A DNA stretch of 64,000 nt, from the NCBI RefSeq assembly GCF_015832195.1, contig NC_052019.1, forward strand, positions 49,479,016 through 49,543,015, given 5' to 3'. Source of the stretch: Motacilla alba alba (lineage: Eukaryota; Chordata; Aves; Passeriformes; Motacillidae). Made by a program: the position numbers and the translations under genes. A model generated the notes under the pieces. It did not search any database. It worked only from the letters and a program-made list of their open reading frames with translations, and was not told the origin of the DNA. The stretch's first letter is position 1, and the number at the start of each line of letters is the position of its first letter. Below, piece after piece: positions 15,001-27,509 of the stretch.

Positions 15001-15591
15001 TGTATTGTGCCCATAAAAAGCTAAAAAGCCTCACCAACGTGTCCCCCCCCGCCACCCTTGACTACCAAAAAATACAAATATGTAATCCTAGAGCAACTGA
15101 TTTGCCACATAGAATTTTGAGAATCAGCAACATAACTCAGGCATCATTTCAGCCACATATGCAGCTCTGCACAGATTTGAGTCTGATTAGAATATGAGTG
15201 TTCCATTCTGACTCTGTTCCATTCCAACACATTCTGTCTGAGGAAAAATTAACTGTTCAGTGCCTCTGCATATGTAGCATCTGCTCCTTAAAAACCTAGT
15301 TCATTATGTTTGAAAAAAAAAACCCAAAAACTAAACCCAGGATCAGAAAACCTTTCTGATTTTATATCCAATTGTATTACAATATTGAAAACGTGTTTTA
15401 ATCTTTCTTTTTCACAAAAGCATTATGCAAGTGTGATGCTCAATTTTCTCATCCAATCAGAAGAAACATGGGGTAAATAAAAACCAAGAAAAGAGGAAGA
15501 TGACCCCGCATCACACAATATACAGAACACCAAAACACTCCCCGCCCTTCCACGAGAGCAAGTACAAAATACAGCAGATTTCAACACTCAC
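3043..15591 (-). other. RAP1GDS1: RAP1GDS1 intron 4, 12.5 kb, no recognised gene
   Basis: The intron lies between the 126-nt and 147-nt exons. It is AT-rich with scattered A or T runs (for example about 5058-5070, 7430-7441 and 13700-13711). Open frames up to about 108 codons occur but have no recognisable motifs, and upstream stops fall at random. A slightly GC-richer patch at about 9300-9520 is open on both strands without a recognisable product. A G-rich run lies at 7170-7183. No CR1 or LTR piece was recognised here. Confidence 0.85.
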
Positions 15592-15717
15592 GGCTATCGT
15601 AGCATATATTGCCCAGGGCACGTCCTGTTTGAAGCAATACTTCCTGGTCTTTGCAGTTTAACAGCTGCACCAAGGGAGGGATCAACCCAGCATCCACACA
15701 GGGGTTCCGCATGAATT
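15592..15717 (-). CDS. RAP1GDS1: RAP1GDS1 (SmgGDS) coding exon 4, second ARM repeat
   Basis: The exon has 126 nt, or 42 codons, one canonical armadillo unit. It reads EFMRNPCVDAGLIPPLVQLL, then NCKDQEVLLQTGRALGNICYDS. It matches human residues about 80-122 with only I to N, S to P and S to C changes. The GLIPPLVQLL and LLQTGRALGNI motifs are classic ARM helix 2 and helix 3 patterns. The acceptor is CTTTATTTGCAG and the donor is a perfect GTGAGT at 15586-15591. The open frame continues a little into both flanking introns, which would suggest a longer single-exon peptide, but the homology stops exactly at the splice sites. Phase 1 at both ends. Confidence 0.97.
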
Positions 15718-18700
15718 CTGCAAATAAAGCAAAGCCTCTTAACGCCAGGCCAGCTATTCCCAACTTCATCAATTCCAGTAACACTGGCCTGGCAACTGGG
15801 CCTTTTGTGTGCCTTAAACACATGCACAGACAAAATGTAAATTCTCATGCAAGTTTCTAGAAAATAAGCCCAAGTCAGGATTTGGCCTTAATTCTTTCCA
15901 TTATTTGCTAATTTAGAGGGAATTAAGGGCATTAATTGACTTCCATGGAAACTAATTTAACATAGCTCAAACTAAGCATATTTTTAGCATCACAAAAAAG
16001 TGCTGCAAAGAACAGCGAATTCACAACAAATTCAACATAAACTAACTAGAATTTCTAAATATCACAAAAGATGACTTAAAACTAGTATTCCAGAGCAGCA
16101 TTTTTTACTCTCTACTGCCTTAATTAGAATTCCAGAAAAGCTTTTGCTTTAAGAGAATTTAAAAAAAAAAGGAAAAAAAAAGCTCAGTAACAGGCTTTTA
16201 TTTGGAAGCTGAACAAAAGAACAGAAAAAGAGAATGAGAAGTACAAGAGTTTATTTGAGCCCAAAGGCCTGTAGCTTTCCACAATCTAACTGATGCCCAC
16301 CATGGGAGGAAAGGTAGAGGACCCATCCACTGGGAAGCTCTCTGCCCTTCCTTCCTGCTATAACACAGAGAACCAAGAATTATTTTACATCTGTGCAAGT
16401 CATAGAGAACTATCCTGGTGTCAGAGACATAAAGAGCAGTTCTACAGAAGAGATACAGCTAGGCAGGCACTGTGCTGCACATTTTAAAAAGGTGGTTTAT
16501 AGAAGGAACCACTTAATAACACCAGTGTTATTTCACAGAGCACCCTTTAGAGATGTAGGATTGTAGGGAAAATGATCAATATGTTTTTGATCGGTTCTGA
16601 ACTGCAAATTATCACAGAATCACAGAGTGGGTAAGATTGGAAGGGACTGCAATGGCTCATCTGGTCCAACCTTCCTGCTTAAGCAGGGTTATCCTAGAGC
16701 ACAGAGCATAGGATTGCATCCAGATGGTTCTTGGATATCTGCAGTGAAATAGACACCACAATCCCTCTGGGCAATCTGTTGCAGTGCTTGGTCACCCGTA
16801 CAATAAAGAAGTTCTTCCTCATACATTGGGGAGGTCCCCTCTCTGTCAGCTCTTCTCAAGGCTGAACAGACCAGCTCCCTCAGCCTTTCCTTGTAACAGA
16901 TGCTCCAGTTCCCTCTCACCCTTGTAGCTTCTGCTAGACCTGCTCCAGGAGCTCCACATCTCTCGTGTACAGAGGAGCCCAACACTGGATACTAATCAGG
17001 ATGCAGCCTCACCAGGGCTGAGTAGAGGGGCAAGTTATGTCTCTTCCTGATCCTAAACAATATTGGATCTTTCAGAGTCAGTTAACCTTTGTGTTACTTA
17101 ATCATTTATGAGAGAATGAACCAGGGTGTATAATCCCCCTAAAAACAGATGAGAAATTTTTTCTGATTCTGGATCAACAGAATTCCTCATGCCAGTAACT
17201 CAAAGATTTCATACAATGCTTGAAGTATGAGTACATCTTCTCAAATACTCCATTTGTTGCACCTATTACAATGTTCCTTGATGTTTTGGTAGCTACAAAA
17301 TCTAGTCTCTTTTGTACTTGATCCTGCAGTGTTATTTTAGCTAAAGAATTGTCAGAGGTAAGCAATTATCATGTGATGTTATAATGCTGATATATCAACA
17401 CACAGTTCAGAAGAAGCAGCAATATCTGTACACTTGCACAGGTCCAAGAAGAGACAGATGTGAGCCCAATTAACCCACCTTCCCAAGGTACTGTAACATT
17501 TTAGAACTGTGGCTAGATGTATAGTGTGACAGGTGGTGGTAGTATCCATTGTAATGAACATAACAAATATCAGATACATCTGGTCTTTAAAACTGGTCTT
17601 ACCATGTCCTTGTAACATTAAGTATATTTCTTTATTGCCCGCTTTCAACTTCATTGCAATGTTTATTTATTAGATGTATTTAGTTTCTTCCTCTGTCTTC
17701 TCTGCCCCCTCAGCCTCTTCCTTTCAATTGTCTGTTAAAACTTCCCTGTTCCTCAGCTATCCCTGCATCACTTTCCTTTACACCCACTAACTTTCCATAG
17801 TCTCTACATCATCAAAATCAGGTGGATTTTTTTGTCCTAGTCTGTATCAGGAAATGAAACTTGTTCTCTCCCAAAAGACTGAGAGGTCTCAGTCTGTTCT
17901 GCTGTTTGTTTAGGTTCTTCCTCACTTGGTGAAAAGGAGTAAGAAACCCTTCCTCCAACCTCCCTCCATCTGGAGTGAGCGGAAGCTTTTACAGCAACAA
18001 AATCATTGGTCAGTTGCTGAGCAAACTTGTATTTATCAAGGTCATGTAAGAGCAAGAAGTAAAAGAAATGGTGCCATATGTATCAAAATAGATCTGTGAA
18101 ACAAGAACAAAGATGTGGTAACTACAACTACTTTTGCAGCTGATATTACACAGAAGTAATAGAAGAACAAGAAAGCAATTGAGAAGAGAGTCTTTAAAAG
18201 CTTTCCACTAAACTGGGAGAGAAATGAAGCAGATCCTTTGAAGGAAACAGTGAAGAATCACTTAAGGAGTTAGGAGAAGAACCACTGAGGACAGAGTAAC
18301 AAAAACCAAAAGAAGGAAAAATTTTGAAAGTGAAATGTAATTGTGTTGTAGTATTACAGACTGAAGATGATGTTCTCTTATTCCTGCACCTGGCAAAGAA
18401 GACAAGACAAAAAACCTTGGAAGAGGGTTTAAAAGGTCTACAGTGGAGAGAGAAACTCCATGTGACAAGTTCATCTGAGCCTTCAGGATGCTCACAATTG
18501 AAAGGTAAACAGCTGTAGCTGGAAAGACATGAGTGACTAAAGTGAGTTTTGTATGTTTGGGTGTTTAAAATAGGAGAAAAAAATATGAGCTCAAGCTGGG
18601 AGGAGGAAGAGTCATGTGAGCAGAGGAGGCGAAACAGCAAGAGCATGAAGAGGTGAAAAGATGAATCATGACAAATCTGCCAAGGCAAATAGAGAGATTT

Positions 18701-20665
18701 GATGTGATCAGATGGGTGTGCATATGATCAGATGAGGGGAATGTAAGAGGAAAACAAGAAGTGCAGAAGGAAAAGATGATCTTGTATCAGTAACACCCAA
18801 AATCACATTCTCTGCTCCAAGTTCTGCCAGTACTGCATGGCATAACCACTCAGGGAATGGGGTTTAGTGCCTACTAGCCACTGGATGTTGATAACACAAA
18901 TTTCTCGAAGTGCCCTGAAGTTTGTTGAAAACAGATACTATATAAGCATTAAACTCTTGTATTTTTGTGCAATAAAACAAAGAAAACAACAGAATTCAAA
19001 TGAGATATTTCCTCCTATCCTGCTTAAGCAACTATTTCAACGGAGTTAGAATCCAATGAGAAATACCCAGATGATATCAGTCTTGAAAGCACTGGGACCT
19101 TAAATAATTTCTGAATACCTTCACTTTAATCTTGGCTGACAGAGGTCCCAGTTACACCTGCTAATGACTCTAAGGAAAAGACAAAAGCTGTTTTGTATGA
19201 CGAACCAGGTAAAATGCCAGCTTTTCTGAGAGTGTACATAAAAAAAAAAAAGCTGTCAGGAAAAAGGACACATTAGAAACTATTCAGACATTTCATGTGT
19301 GATTTCAGATACTGGCTAAAATGCTCTGTAAGGGAATCTTTGAAGAAACAATACATTGATTTTATCATGAACATTGATTTTATTATTTTCCCTTCTCGGG
19401 TAGGAGCTAAAAGGACCAACTGTGAGGACACATGGTTCTAAAAAGACTTATTACTAATTCACTAAGTACAGAAAAAAACCCATTATATATTTGCCTAAAT
19501 CTCTATCATTCTGAAACATTTCTAAATTTAAATTTCTATGTATACATATTTTATTGCCTCTTTAGCTAACTAATTTTACCACTTAAAAACTAAACATATC
19601 TCTCTTCTCATTTGTGTTGTTTCTGAATAACCATATATAACTCTGTCTTAAAACCAGTAAACTGGGTGGAGATCACCATGGGGTATCAGTAAGAAACTGT
19701 AGTTAGTGATTGTTCAGAAAAGGTGGAAATGGAATGTGAAAGAGTCAACAGAAATGTAGCCATTTCCGTGAAGAGGCATTGGCATGAGTTTACAAAGGGA
19801 GAGGGATGAGGCTTCCAGGACATGAGTTGAGTAACGTTCTACTTTTCTCTCTCTGGGCTGTGGGGAAGGAGAGTCCAAAATGGAATCTGTGCCTCTTCAT
19901 CTGTGACAACAGCAAGTCCAGGAGTGAGAAAAGTCAGCCACAACTGTCCTCTACCTTCATCACAGAATCTGCCCATAGTGTCTGCTTGCAGGTATGAGGC
20001 GATTCTTCTGGGCTCAAGATACACAGGTATTGGGTGAGCTTTAAGATAATCCTTTTTAAGAAAAACTTAAATAGTTTTTTGATTACCTCTGATGTTATAT
20101 TATATAGTGTATGTATATAATACATACCAAAATGGAGCTGATTCTTATTTGGGACTTTGGACTCTTACTCTAACACATATAATCCTCTTTAGGTAGGACT
20201 AACTGGTTTCAATGTGATATCAAAGACTCATAATGGTTATAATCGTAGGACAAATCTCAGACCAAAAAAATTATCTACTATCCCTTAACCACCTGTATAG
20301 ATGCTACTGCTATAACTATGGGCTGTATGCATAACTGGCTGCACACATTGTGCATGTCTCTTTTTCTACATGCTTTTCATATAAAAATACATTTCATCAG
20401 TGGTCGGCTATTTCTGTCAAATAAATTACATTACTGTCTTAAAAACTAAACAGAATGAAAGCAAGAGAAATTCCAGCAGCCAACTACTGTTCCGACTGCA
20501 TTAAAATATACAGAAAAAAATTAGACAAAACAAAAAGAGTGAAGGGGAGGGACATGAAAGATGTCTAATCTATAAAATGAAAACATAAATGAAGTAAAAC
20601 ATACTGACAAGTGAGGTGAAAAACTGAAGATGTTCCAGCAGAAAAGTTCTTGTAGAAAACCTCAC
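15718..20665 (-). other. RAP1GDS1: RAP1GDS1 intron 3, 4.9 kb
   Basis: The intron contains one CR1 fragment (16611-17075, separate entry). On the plus strand, a pyrimidine-rich segment near 17683-17800 resembles a splice acceptor but is antisense to the gene and has no exon after it. The long antisense-looking frame at 18194-18688 is a composition effect of a purine-rich plus strand. Nothing else recognised. Confidence 0.85.
16611..17075 (-). mobile_element. CR1 LINE fragment, 3' end, minus orientation
   Basis: The low-coordinate end begins ATCACAGAATCACAGAGTGG, the reverse complement of the avian CR1 terminal octamers. It continues through the usual 3' segment: the GGTTGGACCAGATGA motif, the CCTTCCAATCT stretch, the ACTGCAACAGATTGCCCAG region, and AGGCTGAGGGAGCTGGTCTG read on the minus strand. 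It is 5'-truncated and diverged, so it is an old non-autonomous copy. The high-coordinate edge is approximate. An open frame on the minus strand inside it is relic CR1 sequence, not a host gene. Confidence 0.93.
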
Positions 20666-20788
20666 CATTTCTGGCTACTTCTGCTATGATGTTAGCTACT
20701 TTTGCTGTGCAGGAAGATTGTGGCGTCAACAGACTCGCGAACACCTGAAGAACTCCACTTTTCTGGATTTTTTCACTTGTCTCCATAT
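20666..20788 (-). CDS. RAP1GDS1: RAP1GDS1 (SmgGDS) coding exon 3, first full ARM repeat
   Basis: The exon has 123 nt, or 41 codons. Joined to exon 2 it reads AQN-NMETSEKIQKSGVLQV, followed by FASLLTPQSSCTAKVANIIAEVARN. This is nearly identical to human residues about 39-80; a T to M change next to NETSEK and a K to R near the end are the visible differences. The pattern of small hydrophobics (VLQVFASLL, AKVANIIAEVA) is typical of helices of an armadillo repeat. The acceptor is TGTTTTTCAG and the donor GTGAGG, directly after AAT G. Both ends are phase 1, so the exon could be skipped without a frameshift. It follows a 15.2-kb intron and precedes a 4.9-kb one. Confidence 0.97.
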
Positions 20789-23700
20789 CTGAAAAACACA
20801 TCACACAAAAATGACTTGTGGATCAAATTGCTTTGAGGAAGAACAGAAAGAAAGGCAGAAGGGAAGTCTTCTCAAATAAGTAATTATTTCCCATATAAGA
20901 GGCTGTTAGTTCAGTTTCCATACTGATTTTATCTGATGTACTCACAGAACTTAATACTTTGCCATTTCTAATCAATTGACCTTTATAAGGTGACTGCTAT
21001 GTAAGTACATGCAGATACATACTCATGCTTACATGGGGAAAATACTGGAGAGACTGTAAGAGTAAAGGTCATAAAGTGATATGCAGCAGGTAAAGGTATT
21101 ATGTAAAAGTCAAGGAATGAGACTTTGAAGAGATGAATTATTGGAAATGTTCAAGGAATGATGGGAAAAGTTCTTACAGTTTAGGGTACAGCTTAATGCA
21201 GTGTAGGAACCAGAAATGGAGAAGAGGGAGAGATAAGATGATCCTGGTTGTAGACTCCTATTACACTCACTAAAATATCTTCTATGTTACTCTGTTACTG
21301 AACGGCTCCAGTATAGACTCAGTAGAAGGGAAAGGGAAAAACACTGATTTCCTGCAGTAGATACCAAAGATTTGTGACAAAAGCTTTCCCCTTTCTGTAT
21401 GTAGTGAGAGGAATTGTGCAGCTGCTCTCTAACAGTGGCCCACCTAACATTGCTGGCCAACAGCAATGCTCTGTAACAAACTGAAAACCAACTTCGATTC
21501 AACTGCAGTTAAAGACAAGCTACTGGATGCTATGACATATTTTGCTAACACTTTTAAAAATGGCCTATTTGAGATGAATATTAGTGTGACGCACAGTACA
21601 ACTAGATGGCATCTATCATTTTAGAAAGCAGCATGACTTCTTAAGCCTTTTGTAAGGGAAGTCATTTGCATTCTTCAGAGTTTACTGTGAGATGCTCCAA
21701 TTGATGACTTTTGCAAAGCAAAACATATCCATCTGAATGCAGTTTGCAACCAGTCTTTGGCTGTGCTTTACCTGTAACTTGATAACATACCACCCTCTCT
21801 CTTCTCTTCTTCCTTCCTTTCCTCCCTCTCAGGGCTGCAATTGAATTTGATTTGTGGCCACCCCAGGACCACTCTGCTGCCTCCAAGGGTGGGAGAGATC
21901 CACTCAAGCTGCCCCTGAACAGAAGCCAGCACAAGCCTGGCAGAGGTGACTCCTATAGGTTTTGTGGCTCGCACAAAGTATGTACGTGCTTCAGTGTCTG
22001 AGAGTTGGTTATGTCTACATGACAGAAAACAGACTGAAAACAGAGAACTTCAAGTCTGGACTGCAGTTACGCCTCCCATTTCTGTATATAATTCCAATTT
22101 GGGATGTTGGTGTTTGGCTAGGACCACTCAGCTACAGTATGTCAGCGATGACATCTGATACAAACAGATTTAGGCATCAGCAAAGAGTAATCTCAGCATC
22201 TCATGCATAATATAAGTGCTAATTATTATTAACCTGTTTGCAATCTAGTTAACTGCAATTTTTGAAATACACTGAAAAAAACCTCTCAGAAGATATAATG
22301 TAGAGAAGCTTATGGCTTATTTGAAAGCTTTTAAAAACTCTGACATATAGCATATACTTAGTAGCAATATTTTCCAATGGATATAGGCATGCAAAATGAA
22401 AGTCTGAATTTAGAGAAAATCATATAAGGACTAAGGACTAGTCCAGACATCTTAGATGTCTGTTAAGGAAGAGCTTCTTTCTCCCTTAAGTTTAAAACTC
22501 GAAGTACAGAATTCAAAATGCAAAATATGGATATGTGTGAATGTGTATTAGTAGGCAGGAGACATTAATGCATTTTATCCTGTCACGCTGCTGAGATATA
22601 CAGTATCCAGTCCTATTTTTTTTGGTCTGTAGTTTGATGGACTCATTACTGTGCAAAGCATAAATTACATAAATAGAATTAAATATATCCTGCAAGAAGT
22701 GGGAAAATAAAATTAAATGCTTCTCCAGGCAAGTTGTGTGCAGCAGATACACCCTGATTTATTTTATTAAGAAAAGCAAGTGAGCACCATAAAAGCACAG
22801 TGCTAACAGACCTCTCAGAAACTGGGAAATCAGTTACCTGGGTTCACACAGATGAAAACTGACCAGTGACTTATTCCTACTCTGAAGCAGTAGAGGAGGC
22901 ACACCTGCATATACTCACTCATCCCTTCAAACCAAAATCCCATATTTCTTGTTAGTCAGTTGGGTATCAATGTCAAACTTTTGCTAGTCATAAAAGAGGG
23001 AAGACAGATTAATTAGACTAGCAGTGAGTGCAGAACACTCCACCTCTACCCTGGGTGAGTGCTCAAGCATCATTATTTTGAGGAAAAGCACATTACTCTG
23101 GCATCAGGCAGAAGAATTACTACTATCAGCCCACAGTGCTCTCCGAGGCATTTTTGCCAGGAATTGCCTTAGGTGTAAAAAATGCTACAGGGCGCTTTAG
23201 TTTGTCTACTCCAAGTCTAAGTAAGCACTGCTCTTCCTCTGCAGAACACATACAATTTACACTTGGTGTAATATACAAATTAATTCAGTTTCAAAATAGA
23301 GAGATGACAGTATGACACTAAATCTTTGCAAGTAGTTTATAGTAGATCCTCCATATAAGGCATCTTAAGAGAATGTGCCAGGAAAATTACTCTTCCATCC
23401 TCATGTACATTACTCTGTTTAGTATCTGCAAAAAAATCCATTTTTTCCAGGCATTCTGTGTTCATCATATTAAAGTTCTAATAAAGAAGCTGGGGAAAAA
23501 AGGAATGTGCTGCAATATACAAATTAATTTCTCAAGTCACATGTTATTAGCAGATATTTTTGTTACAGGAAACCAATCTTTCTGGAGTTTTGAAATGCTT
23601 AAACAAGGATGGGTATTTTAATTGGAACAAGATGTCTTATTTATAAACCTAAAATTGCCTTGTTAAATATAGCATTTTTGCTCAGTATTTTTTATATTCT

Positions 23701-26125
23701 TTTAAAGGAGGAAGACTTAACTGGCAAATAACGCACAGGGCTGCCCTGTGAAGTCTAAACAAAGATCTTCAACCACCCTTTGCTTGTCTGCTGAGCCAAC
23801 TGTACACTCAGTTCAGGTACTAAGTGTTAAAATGCATGTCTGTAGAAGAGAATACCAAGCTGGAGGTCTTGAAGACGATTTCAGCACAGCTGTAGGTATA
23901 TAAGCATTTCTTATAGTACCCAAATGGGACAATTGCTTCACTTACAAAACATGAGCCAACAGTCTTGTGTGTAACTCTCCTTTGTGCTCAGCTTCACACA
24001 ACACCTGTCCTGTACAAATACATGAAACATCCAGGGACACGGGAACAAAAATGAAGGGAAGTGTGTGCGGTGTTATTCTTTGGAGCGGATAGTAGATTGT
24101 CATGTTTATGTAGCAAGTATTTTCACTATGATTGTAAAAACCATCAGTTGTTTTTGATTCTGCAGAACCTGAGACTGGGAGACCACACATCAATGCTGCC
24201 ACATGGCTGGTACCCCTATCACTGCCTGGCTCTAGGAGAAATAAGGCAGCTTTGCTGAGAATTAGAAACTGCTAGTGGCTTCAGCATAGGCAACCCTCAA
24301 CTCTTGCCATTATTTTTTCTCTTCAGAGGCTGGAGAAAGCCCACCTGGCTTCCTGTCTCTTTGTGTGTATGCACTAAAGAGGTATTATTTATTAAGGATA
24401 TCAATCTTCTGCATGCTAGTTTCATTCTGGGCTTCCTAGTAAATTATTAGAGGGTAAACTATTTTGGAAACATATTTCAGCTCTCATCTTTTAAATTGCT
24501 ATCTCAATTGTAGTTGGAGCATGTAATGCGAAAAAAATTCTCCAGGAGCAAGAAAGACCTAGGCAAATCTCTACCACATATTCTCCTCCTGTGTTTCTAT
24601 ACTGGCCAAAAAGGAAATCACAGCCAACAATCCTTTAGCAGAACTGCATCCCCTTTAAAATCCATTAAATTGTGCCTGAAAGAAACCTAGAAATGTAGAT
24701 AGCCTGACATTAGGGTGCCACACCTCATAATCCTTTTGCTATCTGTGATGTATCTGTGATTTCAAATGCTTTTTTTAAAGGCTGATTTTCAGTCTGCTTA
24801 CACCAGCCCACACCTAGAGCTGTCCCGTCTCAAAGCAAAGAAACTGTAGGACTGTAATAATGCTGCATTAAAAGCAGCCCTTTTGCACACAGTCTAACAC
24901 AGCATAATTGGAGGGGAAAACCCTCTAAGGTTAAGCCTGCTGCTTTAGATGCCTCCTTGTATCACTCGATATCAAGACAAAGGGTATGTTAGATCACGTA
25001 GTGTCAAAATCTTATTGATGTCACAGCTAAGTGATTAAAATGTCAATATGCTTGCTTTTTGTGGTTTTTGCAGAGCCTGAAGTCAGAATAGTTAAGGGTG
25101 TGGGCAGGAAAATCTTTAATGCCACAGATCAGAGCTGAAGAGCTGAGCACCATGGCTATCAGACTGGTTAATTAAGTAGCAGAAATCATAGGAAAAAATC
25201 TAATGTGTTTCAAATTAAAATTCTACACTCTTTTCCCTCTCAGCTCTCTTTCCTCTGAAATTTCACTTCCCTCTATTCACTCTTCTCTCCTCTCTGTATT
25301 ATTTTGTACACCTTCAAGTGAAATAAAAGGCAGAAAGGGGGAAGGGAAAGGCAAGCATGTCTCTCAGTCATGCCTTGCTAGCAGAAGAAAGCTGTAGACT
25401 CACCATTCCTTATCCCCTATGAACAGTGAGTCTAAGTTACACTTTTATTAGTAACCCATACAGTCATGGTGGCTAGCACTGCAATAATTCCCATGTTGTG
25501 GAGCTTCACACCACAGAATTATGAATAAACAGCTTCGTGAGGGTCCTCTTTAAGCAAACTGTGTTTGCCATGTAGTCTTTTGAAAAATGCAAGTCTTTCT
25601 AGCTGCAAAGATGTTTTATAAGCCTACTGGAACTACTGCAGAAATTTACCTTGGCTTGATAATGTTCCTCCTACATGTACTCTCATCAGAAAGAGAAAGA
25701 TGAACACATGAATAAATAATCATGAACCACATATATCATAAAAGGAACCTTCCATCTGCTCTTTCAGAAGGCAGAAGGGAAGAAAATGAAGGGAACAAGG
25801 GATATCTTTTGATCTGGCACATGTTCCTAACCACGACAGTAAGAAGGTTCATGTGACCAAGCGTAAGCACTGATGCTCTCTCCATATACAGCCTCCCTCA
25901 AGAAACATTGTCCCCCTCTCCACAGCCTCCCATTTTATTTTTCAAACCACTAAATGAAGATTTTAGTCTGGCTACAAAAGCATAAAAAGTGAATTGTAAA
26001 GAAGCTCAGAAAAACAAATGATATGCTCTCATAAAACAAAGAATGCACCTCTGATAAGAAGGTTTTGCTTAACAAACCTTAACCAAAGAATCTGTTCCAA
26101 TTATCAATTAAACAGGGAAAAAGGA

Positions 26126-26127
<2 letters not shown>

Positions 26128-26185
<58 letters not shown>

Positions 26186-26201
26186 CAATAATAATAATAA
26201 A
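26128..26201. repeat. (TAA)n microsatellite, interrupted
   Basis: About 18 uninterrupted TAA units, then an AACAAC interruption, then about five more units. It lies in intron 2. It produces a spurious poly-isoleucine open frame on the minus strand. Length is likely to vary between individuals. Confidence 0.97.
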
Positions 26202-27441
26202 TGTATTAAAATAACTGTAGAAATTTGATTTCTTTTTGGCATGCTCCTCCTCACATGGGGAAATCCCCAAAATCTGCCTGTTCACTTATCCTTGAAATTA
26301 GACACCTATTAGGCAAGGAGGGAGGATTCTCCCTTAGCTGTACAAATGTTTCCATCATGGTGTTTGCTCTGTTTTGTCTCTGTCAGCAGCTACAGGGCAA
26401 CTTCACTTCCTATTTTTAACGAAGAAAGAGACAGTACACAGATGTTTGTAATTAAAATCTCAGCTCTAACAAGGAAGGAAGGACAGATGGAGAGACAGAT
26501 TTATCAATCAACTAGCTGCATGAGTCCCGATGATTAAATTCTCCAAAAGCCACATCCAAAGGATAAAAGTGAATTTCAGGATGAGATTCTACCCGTTGAA
26601 TAGCCTGTTGTAGGTACCAATGAAGTAAAAAATATGTGACATCTTTGCCTTCAATGAAGAGAAATGCACATATACGTCCATTAATAGGTCACAGCACAAG
26701 GCAGAATATTAGAGTTAGGCAGCTTGGCACCCCTGAGCTCCTGAACTGCATCCAGTATCAAGCCCTGGCATGTAGCTGGTAGATTTATCCGAGCTGTTCC
26801 CCCTTTCTGACTCACCCTCTCCAGGATGTAACCACTTCAGTAGCAAGGCTGCTGAAAGAGTTTGATGTCAGTGCCTCAGCTGCCAAGTTTGTTGTCTGGC
26901 ATCTTAGTACAAATGTCATACACTCACATCTTCATGTTTTGTATTTGGCTTCTGTGGACATTTTCCCCTGCCTCCTCTCTTACTTGTACTGACTGAACAT
27001 AGTACAGGTCCCAGGGTAAAGGGTATTCTCATGCTTTAGCTCTTCAAAATGTATAACAAATTCTGGTCCTATGGAGTAAAATCCTTTCTCCAAATTTGAT
27101 TTAGTTTATTACCATCAAATCAAATTTGAAAGCTGATTGTTTTATATGCAGGAAATGTTTCAGGTTCCTTTTAAGCAATCTCTTAAGAGTGCTCTTAAGT
27201 GAGCTGAAATGCCTGCTGTGAAATTCCGCCCTTTGCTTATTGAAAGAGTACATCCAGACATACAGGAATTTTTTAATCTGCTGGTATTTTTAGTGAGCTG
27301 TGCTTAAAGAGTAGCTTAAAGAAAACCTAATCTTAAAAAGATCACATTTTTAAATTATAAGGGACTGGGGCAAAGCTAAGAATGAATCTGCAGATCTGAA
27401 ATTGTGAATTACATGATCTCTAAATATAATTTTTTTTTTGT

Positions 27442-27509
27442 AAAAGGTAGGCGTTTTCCTCTGCATTTTTGAAATGCAATATAGAAGCAGAAGAAAAGGC
27501 CTGCCTTTT
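27442..27509 (-). other. Imperfect foldback, 23-bp arms, pre-miRNA-sized hairpin
   Basis: The arms are 27442-27464 and 27487-27509 with a 22-nt loop. In the minus-strand (RAP1GDS1 sense) transcript the arms pair at 21 of 23 positions, counting one G-U wobble, with two single mismatches. The whole hairpin is 68 nt, a usual size for a microRNA precursor. The arms can alternatively pair differently because TGCATTTTTGAAATGCA (27462-27478) is itself a small palindrome, and a variant of the block 27470-27489 recurs just after the right arm. It could be a MITE-like foldback, a miRNA gene or chance. No known miRNA seed was recognised. Confidence 0.55.

Noticed and set aside
16689..16985. 98-codon minus-strand frame
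   Set aside because: Lies wholly within a CR1 3' fragment; relic of the LINE, not a host gene.
17683..17714. Strong splice-acceptor-like pyrimidine tract with CAG on the plus strand
   Set aside because: Antisense to the gene, followed by no open homologous exon; a decoy in intron 3.
18194..18688. 164-codon minus-strand open frame, the longest in the window
   Set aside because: It is rich in S, F, L and C because the plus strand is purine-rich. It has no domain, no splice context, and an alternative frame is open over the same stretch. Treated as chance.
26079..26285. Open frame with a run of 18 isoleucines
   Set aside because: Translation of the TAA microsatellite; not a membrane protein.
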